A stretch of 64,000 nucleotides of DNA. It comes from Parietaria judaica. Lineage: Eukaryota; Streptophyta; Magnoliopsida; Rosales; Urticaceae. Both the position numbers and the translations under genes were made by a program. The notes below the pieces were generated by a model, which saw nothing but the letters and a program-made list of their open reading frames with translations, was not told the DNA's origin and searched no databases. Shown piece after piece: positions 47,478-59,283 of this stretch. The stretch lies in contig OX940865.1 in assembly GCA_954871525.1 (NCBI GenBank), positions 8,308,001-8,372,000 of the forward strand, read 5' to 3'. Within the stretch, counting starts at the first letter, position 1; each line of letters opens with the position of its first letter.

Positions 47478-49903
47478 CTAAGCTGCTTCAAGCTGAGCTT
47501 TTTTTGGTTCTCTCACAGGAATGTCTTTCCTCGATGATGAAGCATCGACGACCTTAAGATTTGAGAAAGCATCACTCAATTCCAAAGCATCTGTATCTCC
47601 CGAAGCCCGGACTTCCGGATTTGGCTGACGATGGGTTTCATCTCCCATCTCGAGTTCTAGTTTCTCAAATTCCGCTTCGATATCTTCGTCTTCCGACAAA
47701 GAATACGACACAGGTAAATCTGTGACAGCAAGTGAGAGAAGTTTGAAAGGAAAGCACAATCTGTATGAAGAAATGAAAAGCAATTGACAAGGCTTATTAC
47801 CCAAGGCGCTCTCTACTTGCTTTTGAAGATCAATACTCTCCTCGAGTTCTTGTAAACTCTCTTCGACTTCTTTCACACTCACGTGGTTTTCCTTTATCGC
47901 CCGAGCTCCGATTTTGATGGCCTCCGACACCTGATGCTGACCTTATTAACTACCACCGCGAAATAATATTGAGAACTTCGATTCACGAAGATTACCTTTT
48001 TTGTTGATTCGGCATTGGCAATAACATTGAGAACTTCTTCCACTCTATTCAAAAGGGTGTAGCATTTTTCTCGACTTTCGTTTGCCAATTTTAACGCCCT
48101 CATATGCCTCAGCGCAATGCTTTTGTTTCCAGAATTCATAGAAGCTAACGCAGATTTTCTTGACCTGAAAATAAGGTCAAAAACTCGTTAAATTACAATT
48201 TGTTAGATCCTTATTCACATATCAACGTAGAGGCAAGGGTAATTTGGAGTATAACCTTTGTTTAGGCTCTAATGTATTTTGATCTTGTAAGAGATTGTGT
48301 ATTTGATCCTTATGTTACAGTAAGGGTATTTAGGTATTTTAATCTTGTGATAGATTGTGTTTTGAGCTATGTTATGTTTGCGTAAAAGAACCTGACAAGA
48401 AAGAGAATGTTTGACTTGCTCTCGAAAAGAAAGGTGTTTTGGTCATTTGGTGATTCTAAAGAGTGTTCGGAATCTCCGTTTTGGTAAATTCCCGTTGGTT
48501 TTGAATCGATTTCTATCACAATCTCACCACATGTTTGAAATCGGAATTCCAACGAAGCAAGCACTTTTGATCACGAAAATCGCAAGAGATAATATTTACC
48601 TCTCGGAACGTTGGTCAATAATACCAAGTTGTTGCTCAAGCATTTCGGCCGTCCAAATCAAGTGCAGAACGTCGCAATCGAAACCCGAAACACTAGAAAC
48701 AGGAGAATCGAGAAGAGAGACTTTGACCCCCTATGGGAAAAAACAGCAGAAGAGTTACGATCGAAACCAGTGAGTTTGGGAGGTACATTCCATATCGAAC
48801 ACCTGAATAGAGGCACCATCTTTGTTAATAGTGAAGCACCGCGCCCTGCCTTGCGCCGACAAGTAACTCAATAAGGCGGATGCGCTGTCACCGTCACACA
48901 TTGCCTGAAATCTGGACATTGTCACAACCACAGAGCCACTCCAGTGAGCCTCCGCCAATTGCTTCACAACCATGCCGGCTTTATCCTTTAGAACCGGCAT
49001 CACTACGAAAATATCGTCTTGCTGCGCTATCATGTCGGGTGTCATCGTCGTCGTCATCAAGTTTCTTACTTTCCTGTAAAAATGAGAGAATCGGCCACTG
49101 GTGGTGGGATCGGCGAGGTCTCTGCTTCTAACAATGAGACCTTCATTGTACATTTCAAGCTGAGGACAAAGTTACCAATATTTCAAAACAATTTTACCAT
49201 CGTGGCTAGATTAATTAACCCCTAAATCATTAATTATATAAAAAAATTAATAGCGGCGTAACTACCCAATATTCTTATTTTTGCGGTGGCCTAAAGTCAA
49301 TTATTTTTTCATAAACAAAGTTCTCAATGTCAACTTCACTCCAAACTTCCGCCAAGTTTTCAATCGATTTAACAAATTTTAGATGCGCAGTTAACAAAAT
49401 TTCCGCTCTCTTGGAAGTGATCTCGAAGCAAAATAGTGAATATATAAAATTTCGACCGTGAAAAATAGCAACATTCGGTACTTCAACCGCGAAAGGGAAC
49501 ATTCCGTTCAAACATTAATGGCACTAAAAGATTAAGACATTGAGTAGTTACGCCGCGCTATTTGTAAAGAGAAGAGTGGACTCACCAAGACACGGTCGAG
49601 GCACAAAGGGCTGAGACCTCCTCGATCGAACCAATCCTTCTTGAGCTTCGTAAGAGAAAGAGAGTTGATTAGCGAAGGAAGGGAGGAGTCTGCGAGCGAG
49701 AAATGGGTTGAATTGGAAACCTGGGAAGGAGAGAGGAAGAGGATGTGGAAATGGCGAGCGATGGTGAGGATCAGGTCTCTCCAGAAGGCGAAAAGGGGCT
49801 CCCAATCGGATCTCTGCCCACTCAACTCCTTGAATCTCGCTCTCCCCGCCAATTCGTCATCCCAATCGCTCACTTCTTCTCTGATGAACTCTCTGATCTC
49901 CAT
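47478..49903 (-). CDS. CHMP7: CHMP7-like ESCRT-III / SNF7-family protein
   Basis: CHMP7 acts with ESCRT-III in membrane remodelling at endosomes and the nuclear envelope. Seven exons join in phase to 423 residues: 49903-49721, 49645-49586, 49159-48803, 48730-48600, 48164-47996, 47930-47801, 47719-47478. The N-terminal region (WDDELAGRARFKELSGQRSD, then WFDRGGLSPLCLDRVL) is the winged-helix-like part typical of CHMP7. The C-terminal half (about residues 225-380) is the SNF7 coiled coil, including ALASMNSGNKSIALRHMRAL and LLNRVEEVLNVIANAESTKK, followed by an acidic tail. The length equals the Arabidopsis homologue as I remember it. It is divergent from CDKF;1. Intact. Confidence 0.93.
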
Positions 49904-51040
49904 GCTCTGCTCCCAAACTCTAACTTCAAATTTCCTGATTTAAACGCTCTTTACATAATTCGCGGTTCGCCCCCTCTACTTTTTGCAACGTGAAATATCC
50001 TCCCTGTCAACTTGGGGTGAAACCGAGGCCGGTAATCCGGATTTTAACCTCTTTTTTTTTTGTCCTATTTGGTTTTTTTTTTTTCCTGGAAACTGGAACG
50101 GGAACATTAACTTAGATTTTAATTTTTGTTACATTTTCACATTGGGACAAAATCAATCAAATCATTATTCAATTCATAAAAATAAAGATCTATAATAAAT
50201 TGTAGAGTTAATGAGTTATACTATAGTATGTTTATATAGATAAAGCTAAAGTATAACTATATTTTATAATAAAAAGAGAGCGGCGAGACGCGAATCACTG
50301 TCGAAGGAGAACACAACGAGGCGCGAATCACCGTGGAAAGTTAAATTGAAGGAGACTGAGACTTGAGAGTAGAGAAGAAGAGGTGGAAAAACGAGAGTGA
50401 AGAAAAGTAAACAAAGTAAAACCTTGATAGGACACGGGAAAAACATATATATCAAATAAATAAATGGAATGAAACAGGGAACTCAATTCAGGTTTTGTAC
50501 AATTCTTGTGGCAAAAATTATATTTCTTGACTTTGGGCTAGATTCGAAAATGGGACGTAAACATGAAATTTTAGCTCCGACCAAGGACTTATGGCCTTCA
50601 CTTTCAATTTTTAAATTCTCAACTTAGGCTTCAATCAACAAATGGGACGGAAACGGGGAATTTTAACTTTTACCAATGATCCCAAGCCCCGCTTCCGATT
50701 ATAAAACTAAAATTCTTAATTTTTTAGTCTAGAATTGGGAAATGGGATGGAAACTAGGAATTTTAGCTCCGACCAAGGACTCCGGCCCCGCCTCGGGTGT
50801 AAAATCAAAATTCTTAATTTTAAGCTAGAATCGGGCTCGAACGGGACAAAACCGGGAACAATGTAAATTTTCAGCCCTAACTTAAATTAAACATTTGTTT
50901 CGTAGTAATGATGAACAATCAATGAATCGAGACCCACAATATCGGACTGCACTCCTATCAACTTAAACACCGATCTTTGGGTTTTCCATTGATTCTTCTT
51001 CTGCGTTTTCTGCCATTGATTTCTCAGAGCTTCACCATCA
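49904..51040. promoter_or_regulatory. Shared upstream region of CHMP7 and CDKF;1
   Basis: About 1.1 kb lie between two divergent start codons, so both promoters are here. I see no certain TATA box. The right half holds a tandem repeat (50,538-50,880). Confidence 0.5.
50538..50880. repeat. Tandem repeat of about 96 bp, 3.5 copies, upstream of CDKF;1
   Basis: Units begin near 50,538, 50,629, 50,729 and 50,825. Shared parts are AAATGGGAYGKAAAC, GGAATTTTAGCTCCGACCAA and AAAATTCTTAATTTT. Copies are imperfect (spacing 91-100 bp). It lies 160-500 bp before the CDKF;1 start. Confidence 0.75.
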
Positions 51041-53132
51041 ATGGCTGCTCCCAAGAGCTGGAGCATCCACAGCCGCGCGGAGATCACCGCCAAGTACGAG
51101 ATCCTGGAGCGCGTGGGCTCCGGCGCCTACTCCGACGTGTACCGCGCGCGCCGGCGCTCCGACGGCGGCCTGGTGGCGCTCAAGGAGGTGCACGACTACC
51201 AGTCGGCGTACCGCGAGGTGGAGGCCCTCACCGTCCTCCGAGGCCACCCCAACGTCGTGACGCTCCACGAGCACTTCTGGGGCGACGACGAGGACGCCGT
51301 GCTCGTCCTCGAGTTCCTCCGCACCGACTTGGCCTCCGTCGTCGCCGACGGCAGCGCCGGGATTGAGCTCGGGCAGGTGAAGAGCTGGATCTTTCAGATT
51401 CTCGCCGGCCTCGAGGCGTGTCACCGCAACATGGTCGTGCATCGGGATCTGAAGCCCCAGAATCTGCTGATAGCCGACGACGGAACTCTCAAGTTAGCAG
51501 ATTTTGGCCAGGTGATGTTCTTCTTGTGAATCGAAATCTTGATGGACTGGTTCTGTTGCTCTTGTGAATGTGATTCAGGCTTCGAATTGTTTATTCATTT
51601 GTGATTGATGCTGAGTTACTATCAGTTCTCCTTGTTCGGAAAATGTAGGTAGCGTTTGGTTAGCGTGGTTCGAAAATCCAGTTTGTAGTTTAGTTTGGAA
51701 ACTAGTCCAAGATTGCAGTCACGCGAAGAGTTCCGCAGTTAGAGAGGCTTAGGGAGACTTGAGAGTGCCTTACGGTTTCGCAGTTATAGCGACACGGAGA
51801 GTCTGGAGTGACAGAGGGAAACGAGAGTGAGTGAGAACCGAAGAGGGGGAGAGACTCGGAGGAAGGACGCGAGTCACGACTGAGAAGAGAGGACAACGAC
51901 TTGGGAGAGTGGGCTGTGGAGTGGGGGTGGTTTGCGCTTGGGCTTTCAGGGGTTGAAATGTAAATGTTTTTCGAAAAAGTCGGCTATTTAGTACAATTTA
52001 AAAAATCTGGGGGTAGTTTCAACCTGATTCACTCAAGGGCTGGTTGCGCCTTACACGCAAACCTAATTGGCAGTTTAGTTCTTGAGGCCTTATTTGGTTT
52101 AAGCTTTTGTTAATATGTGGTCTGGAAGACCAGTCTTCGGGACCACAGATGACTGATAGAAACCAAAACCGGAAAATGATCTCTGCAGACCATAACCAAA
52201 CAACCATAGGTTTTGTATGGTGTGGAGAGTTTGGAGATTATTTATTTTGTTATGAAATTTGCAGATGACTTTGTTTGCAGGCAAGGATACTTATGGAGCC
52301 GGAATACAATGCCACCGGCGATATTCCTTTAGCCGTTGACAGCAATGGTCAGCCACATGGAGCCCCTCCTCATTCCGATACTTCAGATCCAGAGAGCAAA
52401 GCAGAGGAGTATCTGCGAGTGTTGGGAGAAGTCAAGGCTAGAGACTCGGGGAAGGAAGAGACAAACATTTATGACGGGGAGGCATCTTGCCCAGCCACAT
52501 GCACGACGAGCGACGATCCGTTCAAGTTGTACGAAGCAGAAGGGATTGACAATGAGAATGACAACAAACAGGGTTGTCTGACCTCGTGTGTTGGGACTCG
52601 GTGGTACAGAGCCCCCGAGCTTCTCTTTGGGTCAACCGACTATAGCTTAGAGATCGATCTGTGGTCACTTGGGTGCATCATTGCCGAGCTCTTCACTCTC
52701 CGACCTCTCTTCCCGGGAACTTCTGACATCGACCAACTCAGCAAAATCATCGATGTGCTCGGAAACTTGACCGAGCAAGTCTGGCCTGGTTGTGTCAACC
52801 TTACTGATTACCACCTAATCTCCTTCAACAAGGTCGAAAATCCCATCGGTTTGGAAGCCTGCGTTCCTCAAGCGGCCTCGTTGGTGAAACAGCTTGTTTG
52901 CTATGATCCGTCCTGTAGGATCGCGGCGGTGGAGATGATGGGCGATAGGTTTTTCAACGAAGAGCCTCTACCGGTCCCGATATCCGAGCTGCGAGTTCCT
53001 TTGACCAAAGTTGAACAGAACGACGGTTCTCGCGGGGCCTGGCACGATTACGACGACGATTCCGACCTTGACGACTTTGGATCAGCCGCTTTTACAACCA
53101 CGAATACTGATTTTTCTATTCAGTTTGTATGA
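51041..53132 (+). CDS. CDKF;1: Cyclin-dependent kinase F;1 (CDK-activating kinase)
   Basis: CDKF;1 is a plant-specific CDK-activating kinase that phosphorylates other CAKs (CDKD) and RNA polymerase II-related targets without needing a cyclin. Two exons, 51041-51511 and 52281-53132, encode 440 residues; the intron (769 bp, GT-AG) falls right after the DFGQ motif. Visible motifs: glycine loop GSGAYSDV (about 26-33), VALKE, HRDLKPQN (about 138), DFG (154-156), and T-loop CVGTRWYRAPEL with the activating Thr near 263. The roughly 105-residue acidic insert between DFG and APE, and the lack of a PSTAIRE helix, are CDKF hallmarks. Exon 1 is visibly much more GC-rich than its surroundings. The C-terminal DSDLDDFG also fits the family. 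Intact. Confidence 0.96.
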
Positions 53133-53359
53133 TCTCGATGAGATTCCCTTTGGATCTGCTCTAAAATATTGTGAGTTCATATGTATCTTTGAGATCATGA
53201 TCATGTGTGTCGAAATACAATATTGCAAGCGAGAATCGCGAAGTTGATAGTGTTTAATTCATTTAGTTTGTAGCTTGTGATCATACAAGACAACATGCGA
53301 GCTTATACATGAACACGGCAGATTCTTCAAAAGACAATATTTTGACCAAACATAGCTTA

Positions 53360-56121
53360 TCAGACTTTGGAATTCTCATCTTGCAAGCCACAAGCCATAT
53401 TTGCCGGCACAGCCACGTCCATCATCTTCGGATACGGAAGATTCAGATCTGATTCAAAAAACGTTTGCGTTTATCAAATTAATAACCCCGAAAAAAAATT
53501 TGATTATAAACATTTTAAGATTAAGTAATGAGAACTTACTTTCCATGATTCCCTTGAATGTTTCCTGCAAAATGAACCTTAAGAGTGTTAATATTGAGTA
53601 ATGGAGATCAATCAAATGCAATGAACTTTTTTCTCGATTACTTTCCGGAAATGTTGCGAAATAGTTTTTGAAAAAAACATCGTTTCGAAATTGATCTATG
53701 TCGCACTATGGAAAATATTGCTAGCTAGCTTGTGATGATATGTGCAGTGGTGCGGGTGTGCACGTGCTGCACCTTGAATTTTAAAAGAATTTAATTAGTC
53801 TTTTTTAAGAAAAAAAAAAAAACACAGTTTGACTGCATTTTTGACGTTAATGTTACGTAGCCTTTGCAAAAATATTTGTGTTTTTATTTTAATTTATATT
53901 AAAATTTTGTGTTTCATCATGATTTTCTTTGCCCATGTTATGCTTCATGATGTGACCATATTTTCTTTGTTGGAAAGTTATAAACAAGCGTCGAGTGGTT
54001 CGAAACATCGAGCGTTCAAGTTCTCTTGAATACTATGGGGATCTGTCTCTTACCTCATCCTTTGTTAAGCGAGCATTGTACAGCATCTCTTCTCCCACAG
54101 AGCTAACCTGAAACACATAGCTTTCTTATAAGAATTGTGCATTTCTTAATAATTAAAAATTAGGAGTTAATTGAGAAATTAATTGAGGAGTATGTGCTCA
54201 CAGTGAAGCCTTTGTAGTCATGAGCTGGATAGATCAATGTTTCCTTTGGCAGTGTAAAAATCTGGCTTAAATGATGACACAATATGTTACTCAAGAACAT
54301 CCATAATACAGTGATGATTTATCATTTCATTATTTTTTCCATATGTTGAATGATAATTATATGATCTTCAAAATAAAGTAATAATCTTTCTTGCCTGTGA
54401 ATGTACTGATTTGTACAGCTGCTCTGAGCTCCCGCCCTGCAAAATAGCAGAGGAATCGATACACGAATTTTACGTGGAAACTCAAACGTAAATCATGAAA
54501 AAAATTCCCCGGAAACTACAGTTCGGAACGATCCAAGAAATGAATTCGGATCATAAACTCTAAAAAACTATCCGAAATGTGAAGCAAAAGTGCCAAACAT
54601 TACATAATATCGTACCTGAAAATCTGTCCTTCCACATCCACGAATCAGCATGGTATCTCCGGTGAAAGCCAATCTTGGCTGAGGTTGATCGGGTCCGTTT
54701 CCCGTGACATACGTTACACAGCCCAATGTGTGCCCGGGAGTAGCACGAACCTGCATCCAAACACAATTTTTCTTCTAATTAAATTTGTATTTTGAAGAGA
54801 AAATAAATTAGGACTGTCAGATCAAATTAGTACAAATCAGATGAAGGCTTCACTAAAATTAGGATTCATTTTAGACAATAGTAGTTTTATCAAATTCAGC
54901 TTAAGTTATTTTAGTGAATATCACACACCCTCAAGATTCTATGCATTTTGTCCAATGTGTAACCATCTATTTATGAGAAAATATACGAGCTTTACCTCGA
55001 GAAAAAGACCGCCGATACATATTTTGTCGCCCGGTTCGGTCAAAAGATCGGCTTTCGAGCCACTAGCTCTCGAGATGACGGATTTCACGCCTGCAACTTT
55101 ACTCTGCACAAAGCAGTTGAATTTTAGTAAAAGAATGTCACACCATGAAGATGAAATTATTTGAGGAACCGGAGTATTTATTTATGTTTCTCCAAAAAAA
55201 ATTAACGGATCTTTCTAGTTCCGAAAGAAACGGGATTCGGAATTTCAGATTTTTTTTTAACTCATATAAAATTTAATATGGAAATCAATGCGGACTGTTG
55301 GATTCCATCTAATCAGCAATTATATAAAAAAATAAGACAGAAAAACGAAAAAATAATAATAATGGAGAATAGCGGCAAAAGTACTCAAGTTGTAAATCAA
55401 CTACGTTTTCGGCAGGTAAGGCCCATATTATTTTTATAGAGGAAAAATACCCAATTCAGGAAAGCGTCAATTTCTTAAACACAAAAAGTTGATATAGGGC
55501 GACCCAGATAATTAAAATAATAAAAAAATAAATAAAAATAAAATAAAATTATGCGAATGTGACATATCACATCATTAACGTTTTTCATGAGAAATTAGAT
55601 GGAGCTACTATTTTAACAGAAATTGCACAGTTGACCAAAATTAGGATACTTTTGCGGGTAGTATCCGTATATTTTACATACTCGGAATCCGGTTACATTT
55701 TACGGGGATTTTAAATTCCTATAAATTCAATAATAACATGATTGGCAATGAAAAGATAGAAGAGAACCTTGATAAGGCCAGTCCCGGTGACATGATCAGC
55801 GTGCACGTGTGTGTTCATCACGTATATAAGCTTCACACCCAGCTCTTCAATCAGACTCAAGTCCCTTTCAACTGTTTTGTCCACTGGATCAATCAACTGC
55901 AAAATAATTCAATCATAGTAAATAACTACCTTGATGGATCTCGGAAACGCATATAATTCGATAAGCCCAAAAACGGGACAAAAACGACGACAGACCAGAG
56001 CCGGCTTGTCCGGATGCGAGATATCGGCGAGAAGGTAAGTGTAGGTCGACGAGTCCTTCTCGAAAAGCTGTCTGAAAAGAAGCGTCGGAGTCGGAAATGG
56101 CGTCGTTTTGGAAGACCCCAT
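53360..56121 (-). CDS. ETHE1: ETHE1-type sulfur (persulfide) dioxygenase
   Basis: ETHE1 oxidises glutathione persulfide to sulfite using non-haem iron, in mitochondrial cysteine/sulfide catabolism. Nine exons join in phase to 255 residues: 56121-55996, 55896-55768, 55103-54996, 54750-54616, 54436-54395, 54261-54202, 54107-54054, 53564-53540, 53448-53360. The metallo-beta-lactamase fold shows HVHADH (72-77), the second ligand in TPGH (128), Asp 153 in FTGD and His 194 in YPAHDYKG. Persulfide-dioxygenase features such as GCGRTDFQ are present. Intron 5 (54,394-54,262) uses a GC donor (CAG|GCAAGA). The first ATG gives only about 18 residues before the core, so no transit peptide is encoded in this model; an unseen upstream exon is possible. 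Convergent with CDKF;1. A MITE sits in intron 2. Confidence 0.93.
55364..55668. repeat. MITE-like element in ETHE1 intron 2
   Basis: The left end GAGAATAGCGGCAAAAGTACT and right end TACTTTTGCGGGTAGTATCC are inverted copies resembling the ends of the hairpin at 28,112. The target duplication was not determined. Confidence 0.5.
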
Positions 56122-56582
56122 GCTAATAATCCAAGTCAAACGAAGAGAGAGAGAGAGAGAGATTTTTGTTTTGAGATTGTGAGTAACGCAGATCTTGTCA
56201 GCCTTGTTCTTGTTATTAACTTCCTTGTTGTCAACAATTAATATTTATTATTAGATTTATTTGCGGCAAAAATATCAATATGTTACAAAAAAAATACGAC
56301 TTATACTTCAATCTTGTTTATGGAAAAAACTCACTTGATATAAAATAAAAATAAAAAAAATGGCACAAGAAATAAATTTTACCACTAACTCTCTCCCTTG
56401 AGGTTCCATGTGCTACGAGCGATTTGTCCGTGTTTTCACTCTTATTGACCATATTAGTATTTTTGCCCGTTTTGACCACGTGACGATAAAATTGACTTAA
56501 AGTGCCCTACATTTTTTCTTATTATAGAACAAATTTTTACTACTATGCTATTTTTTTTAATGGAGTGACTATTGGCCAATGT

Positions 56583-56626
56583 TACAATGCAATCTCGCAA
56601 TGATATATATATATATATATATATAT
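56583..56626. repeat. (TA)n microsatellite
   Basis: A run of about 12 TA units in intergenic DNA upstream of ETHE1. The rest of 56,122-56,763 holds nothing I recognise. Confidence 0.85.
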
Positions 56627-56769
56627 TCACTATTCAGTAAAAAAACAAGTAGAATTATTGACCAAGTTTACAATATGTAAAAGGGGGCACACATTTGTGT
56701 CTCATGGGTTTTGAGCCCGCGACCTCTTGGAGAGGCAGTAGTGGAGTTACCAAGATATTTATGTTACCG

Positions 56770-57573
56770 CTAGAGGTGAAAATTTTGTCACCGTTTCCCG
56801 GTTTTGTCCCGGTTCTGGTACCGGTTCCGTACCAGTTTAAGAAAAAAATAGGGAAATTATGTTTAAAATCGGGAACCGGTACTTCCCGATTCCCGATTTT
56901 CGGAACCGTGAACCGGAACCGGGAACAAGAACCGTTTTTCCTGATTTTTGGTACCCATTCCGGTTTATGTATTTTATGTTGTTTTTTAAATATTTTTATG
57001 TCGTTTCAGTTTAATATGTCGTTTTTTTTACTTTAGAATCATATATCATTTTTTACCATTAAAAAAATCAGGTTTTATGCCTCCTTCCTCATTCCTCTCT
57101 CTCGCTTGCGACTCTTTCTCCCCACCTTCTCTCTGCTTTTGGCTTTTCCTCGTCCAGGTTTGATTTACTTGTGCGAATTATTCTTTATGGTTTATTCTAT
57201 ATCAATTGCACCCCTTTGAAAAGTTTGATTTCCTCGCTTTCTTCTTTGATTTCGGTTTCTTTTCCTTCTCTCAAGTTTTTCTTTCTTTCTTCGAATGATT
57301 CCAACGCTCTTATGTGATTTGGCGCTGCTTTCCTCCGGAATCCAGAGAAGTCGAACGCTCTACTCCCGCTTTTAGTCACAAATTATATTACAATTTTTTT
57401 CACGATTCTCTCACGAATTTTTCCCGGTTCTGGTTCCGGTTCCGGTTTAAAAAAAAAGGGGAATTATACAATCGGAACCGGAAAACGGTACCAAGAAAAA
57501 AAAATCCCGAATTTTCAGGATAGGTACCAAAAGATAAAAATATACCGGTTCCCCGTTCGACTTTCACCCCTAG
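56770..57573. mobile_element. hAT-like non-autonomous element with a non-repetitive core
   Basis: The ends CTAGAGGTGAAA and TTTCACCCCTAG are inverted copies, and TTACCG occurs directly outside both (56,764-56,769 and 57,574-57,579). Both flanks inside the element are rich in GGTTCCGGTT/AACCGGAACC. The core at about 57,060-57,400 is CT-rich and unlike the flanks, like a plant gene leader, so it may be a captured fragment. No coding frame. Confidence 0.75.
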
Positions 57574-57777
57574 TTACCGATCATATGTAGAATTTAATAT
57601 TCGTTGTCAAAATTTTTTAAGTTCTTACCGCTCATATGCGGTCATAAGGGACAATAAGATGATATCATATGTGCGGCCATGTGAAACCTCACGTACGAAA
57701 TTAATGGAAAATTTAAGTAATTGTGCCAAACATTTTTTCCTTACATTTATTTAAAAAAAATTTACCACAAAAGACGG

Positions 57778-58400
57778 TAAAGCCTCTATAAATTAATAGT
57801 GTTATGATCGTCAAAATTTATTATATAATCAAATTACTAATTTATAAAATACTTGTTGAATAATAATAAAAATCTCTATATAACTAATCATATTACATAG
57901 TTTGAAACTGATAATAGCGAAATGAAGTTTATTTCATGCAATGATGAAATTTTAGTGAATATCAATTTGAACAACTTTTTTTACATCACGAAAATACAAC
58001 ACCAGGCTTCTTAATGTTATGCGGAAGCTTAGAGTTCAAGTTGAAAGAGATATGAACTTAAAGAATAGGCAAATAAATTTATAATCATATTTAAAAAACA
58101 TATCATGATTAGTTAATTGGTGTAATTTATTTTTATCAAGATGATTTCATAACTACTTACACAATGTTATATTTTATTTATAGTCAATAAATAATTATAT
58201 ACGTAAGATTATTAATTTTATTTTTATATTAAATTATTAATTTATATATCAGTTGTGACCTATATATTTCTAAAAGAAATCATTATCTTGTAAATTTAGC
58301 ACATTATTAATTTATCTAGTTAGGCACGAGTCAGGACAGGACAAAATTATTATTTAATCGAAATAACTAATTGAGTACTAATTTATCGCGGTTCTCGTAT
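57778..58400. repeat. AT-rich repeat, second copy of the 27.7 kb family
   Basis: It lines up with 27,735-28,102 plus 29,550-29,746. It begins near GCCTCTATAAATTAATAGTG and ends near TTGAGTACTAATTTATCG. Non-coding. Confidence 0.5.
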
Positions 58401-58494
58401 AAATATGTTTGATAACATATGGGTATTTTTGCTGCAGTATCCTTGATAATTAATATTATGCATTGATGATAGCTTCAATATCATAATTCCTTTG

Positions 58495-58497
<3 letters not shown>

Positions 58498-58532
<35 letters not shown>
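58498..58532. repeat. (TA)n microsatellite
   Basis: About 17 TA units directly before the mitochondrial insertion. Confidence 0.9.
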
Positions 58533-58535
<3 letters not shown>

Positions 58536-58552
58536 TTTCGCGAGGCAATATA

Positions 58553-59283
58553 ATTAACGGCACCCAGTTGGTGAGCTCCGCCCTTAAGGGAGCCCATCCG
58601 TCGGTCGGCCAATATTGGATAGTCAACTAGCGCACAGGGCAACTCGCTCACTGTACTTGTACGCTATCGGTCATTGAGGAATACTTAGGCTTAGAGGGTG
58701 GTCCCCCTTTCTCGTGTAAAAGCGATCAGAATTCGAACACGCCGCGTTTTACTGGGAAGGATCGAACCATGGGAACGAATCTACAGGGCTCGACACTGAC
58801 TGATACTCTTTCCTTTTCTGTCACAACCCCTTCATCAACTGATGCCATAGATCGAATATTCCCTTCCCTCACAGTTGCACCAAAGATATGAGTCAAAGTA
58901 GGTAACAGAAGGGGAGGGATTGCTGCTCGATGAACTCGGATTCATGAAGGAGTTCATTCTCTATGGAAGGAGTAAAGGTAGGAGAGCTAAGTAAAATTAC
59001 CTATCGTTAACAAAAACTCTCATTGATATTCGGCGGGTATTCCCACAAAACAAAAGCGCTAGACCCCTGGTCCTTTACTTTAATCAACAAGGCTGCTTTC
59101 CCTTCTAACCCTTCTCGCCAAGGAAAGAAGTCCAAAGCGCTCGTCTTCAAGACGAGATCGCTCGCGTTCACGCTCACGCTCAGTTTTGAGCGCCAGATCA
59201 CAGTCTCGGATCCATTCGAGATGCTTTCCATTCCGTAAGCATTCCAAATCCTACCATTGTTGGAAGGAAGGCTAGCTACATTT
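58553..59283 (-). pseudogene. rrn26: Nuclear copy of mitochondrial DNA (NUMT) with partial 26S rRNA
   Basis: The sequence changes abruptly to the more GC-rich style of plant mitochondrial DNA. Read on the minus strand, about 58,650-58,760 matches the plant mitochondrial large-subunit rRNA as I remember it, including CCCTCTAAGCCTAAGTATTC and GACCGATAGCGTACAAGTAC. The rest looks like mitochondrial spacer or a gene fragment; one open frame continues on the minus strand at about 59,280-59,024. Such fragments are non-functional. Borders are approximate. From 59,284 to about 60,700 the DNA is AT-rich with no gene seen. Confidence 0.75.

Noticed and set aside
51650..52210. Transposon in the CDKF;1 intron
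   Set aside because: There are inverted hints (GTTAATATGTGGTCTG and CAGACCATAACCAAAC), but the borders and a target duplication could not be established.
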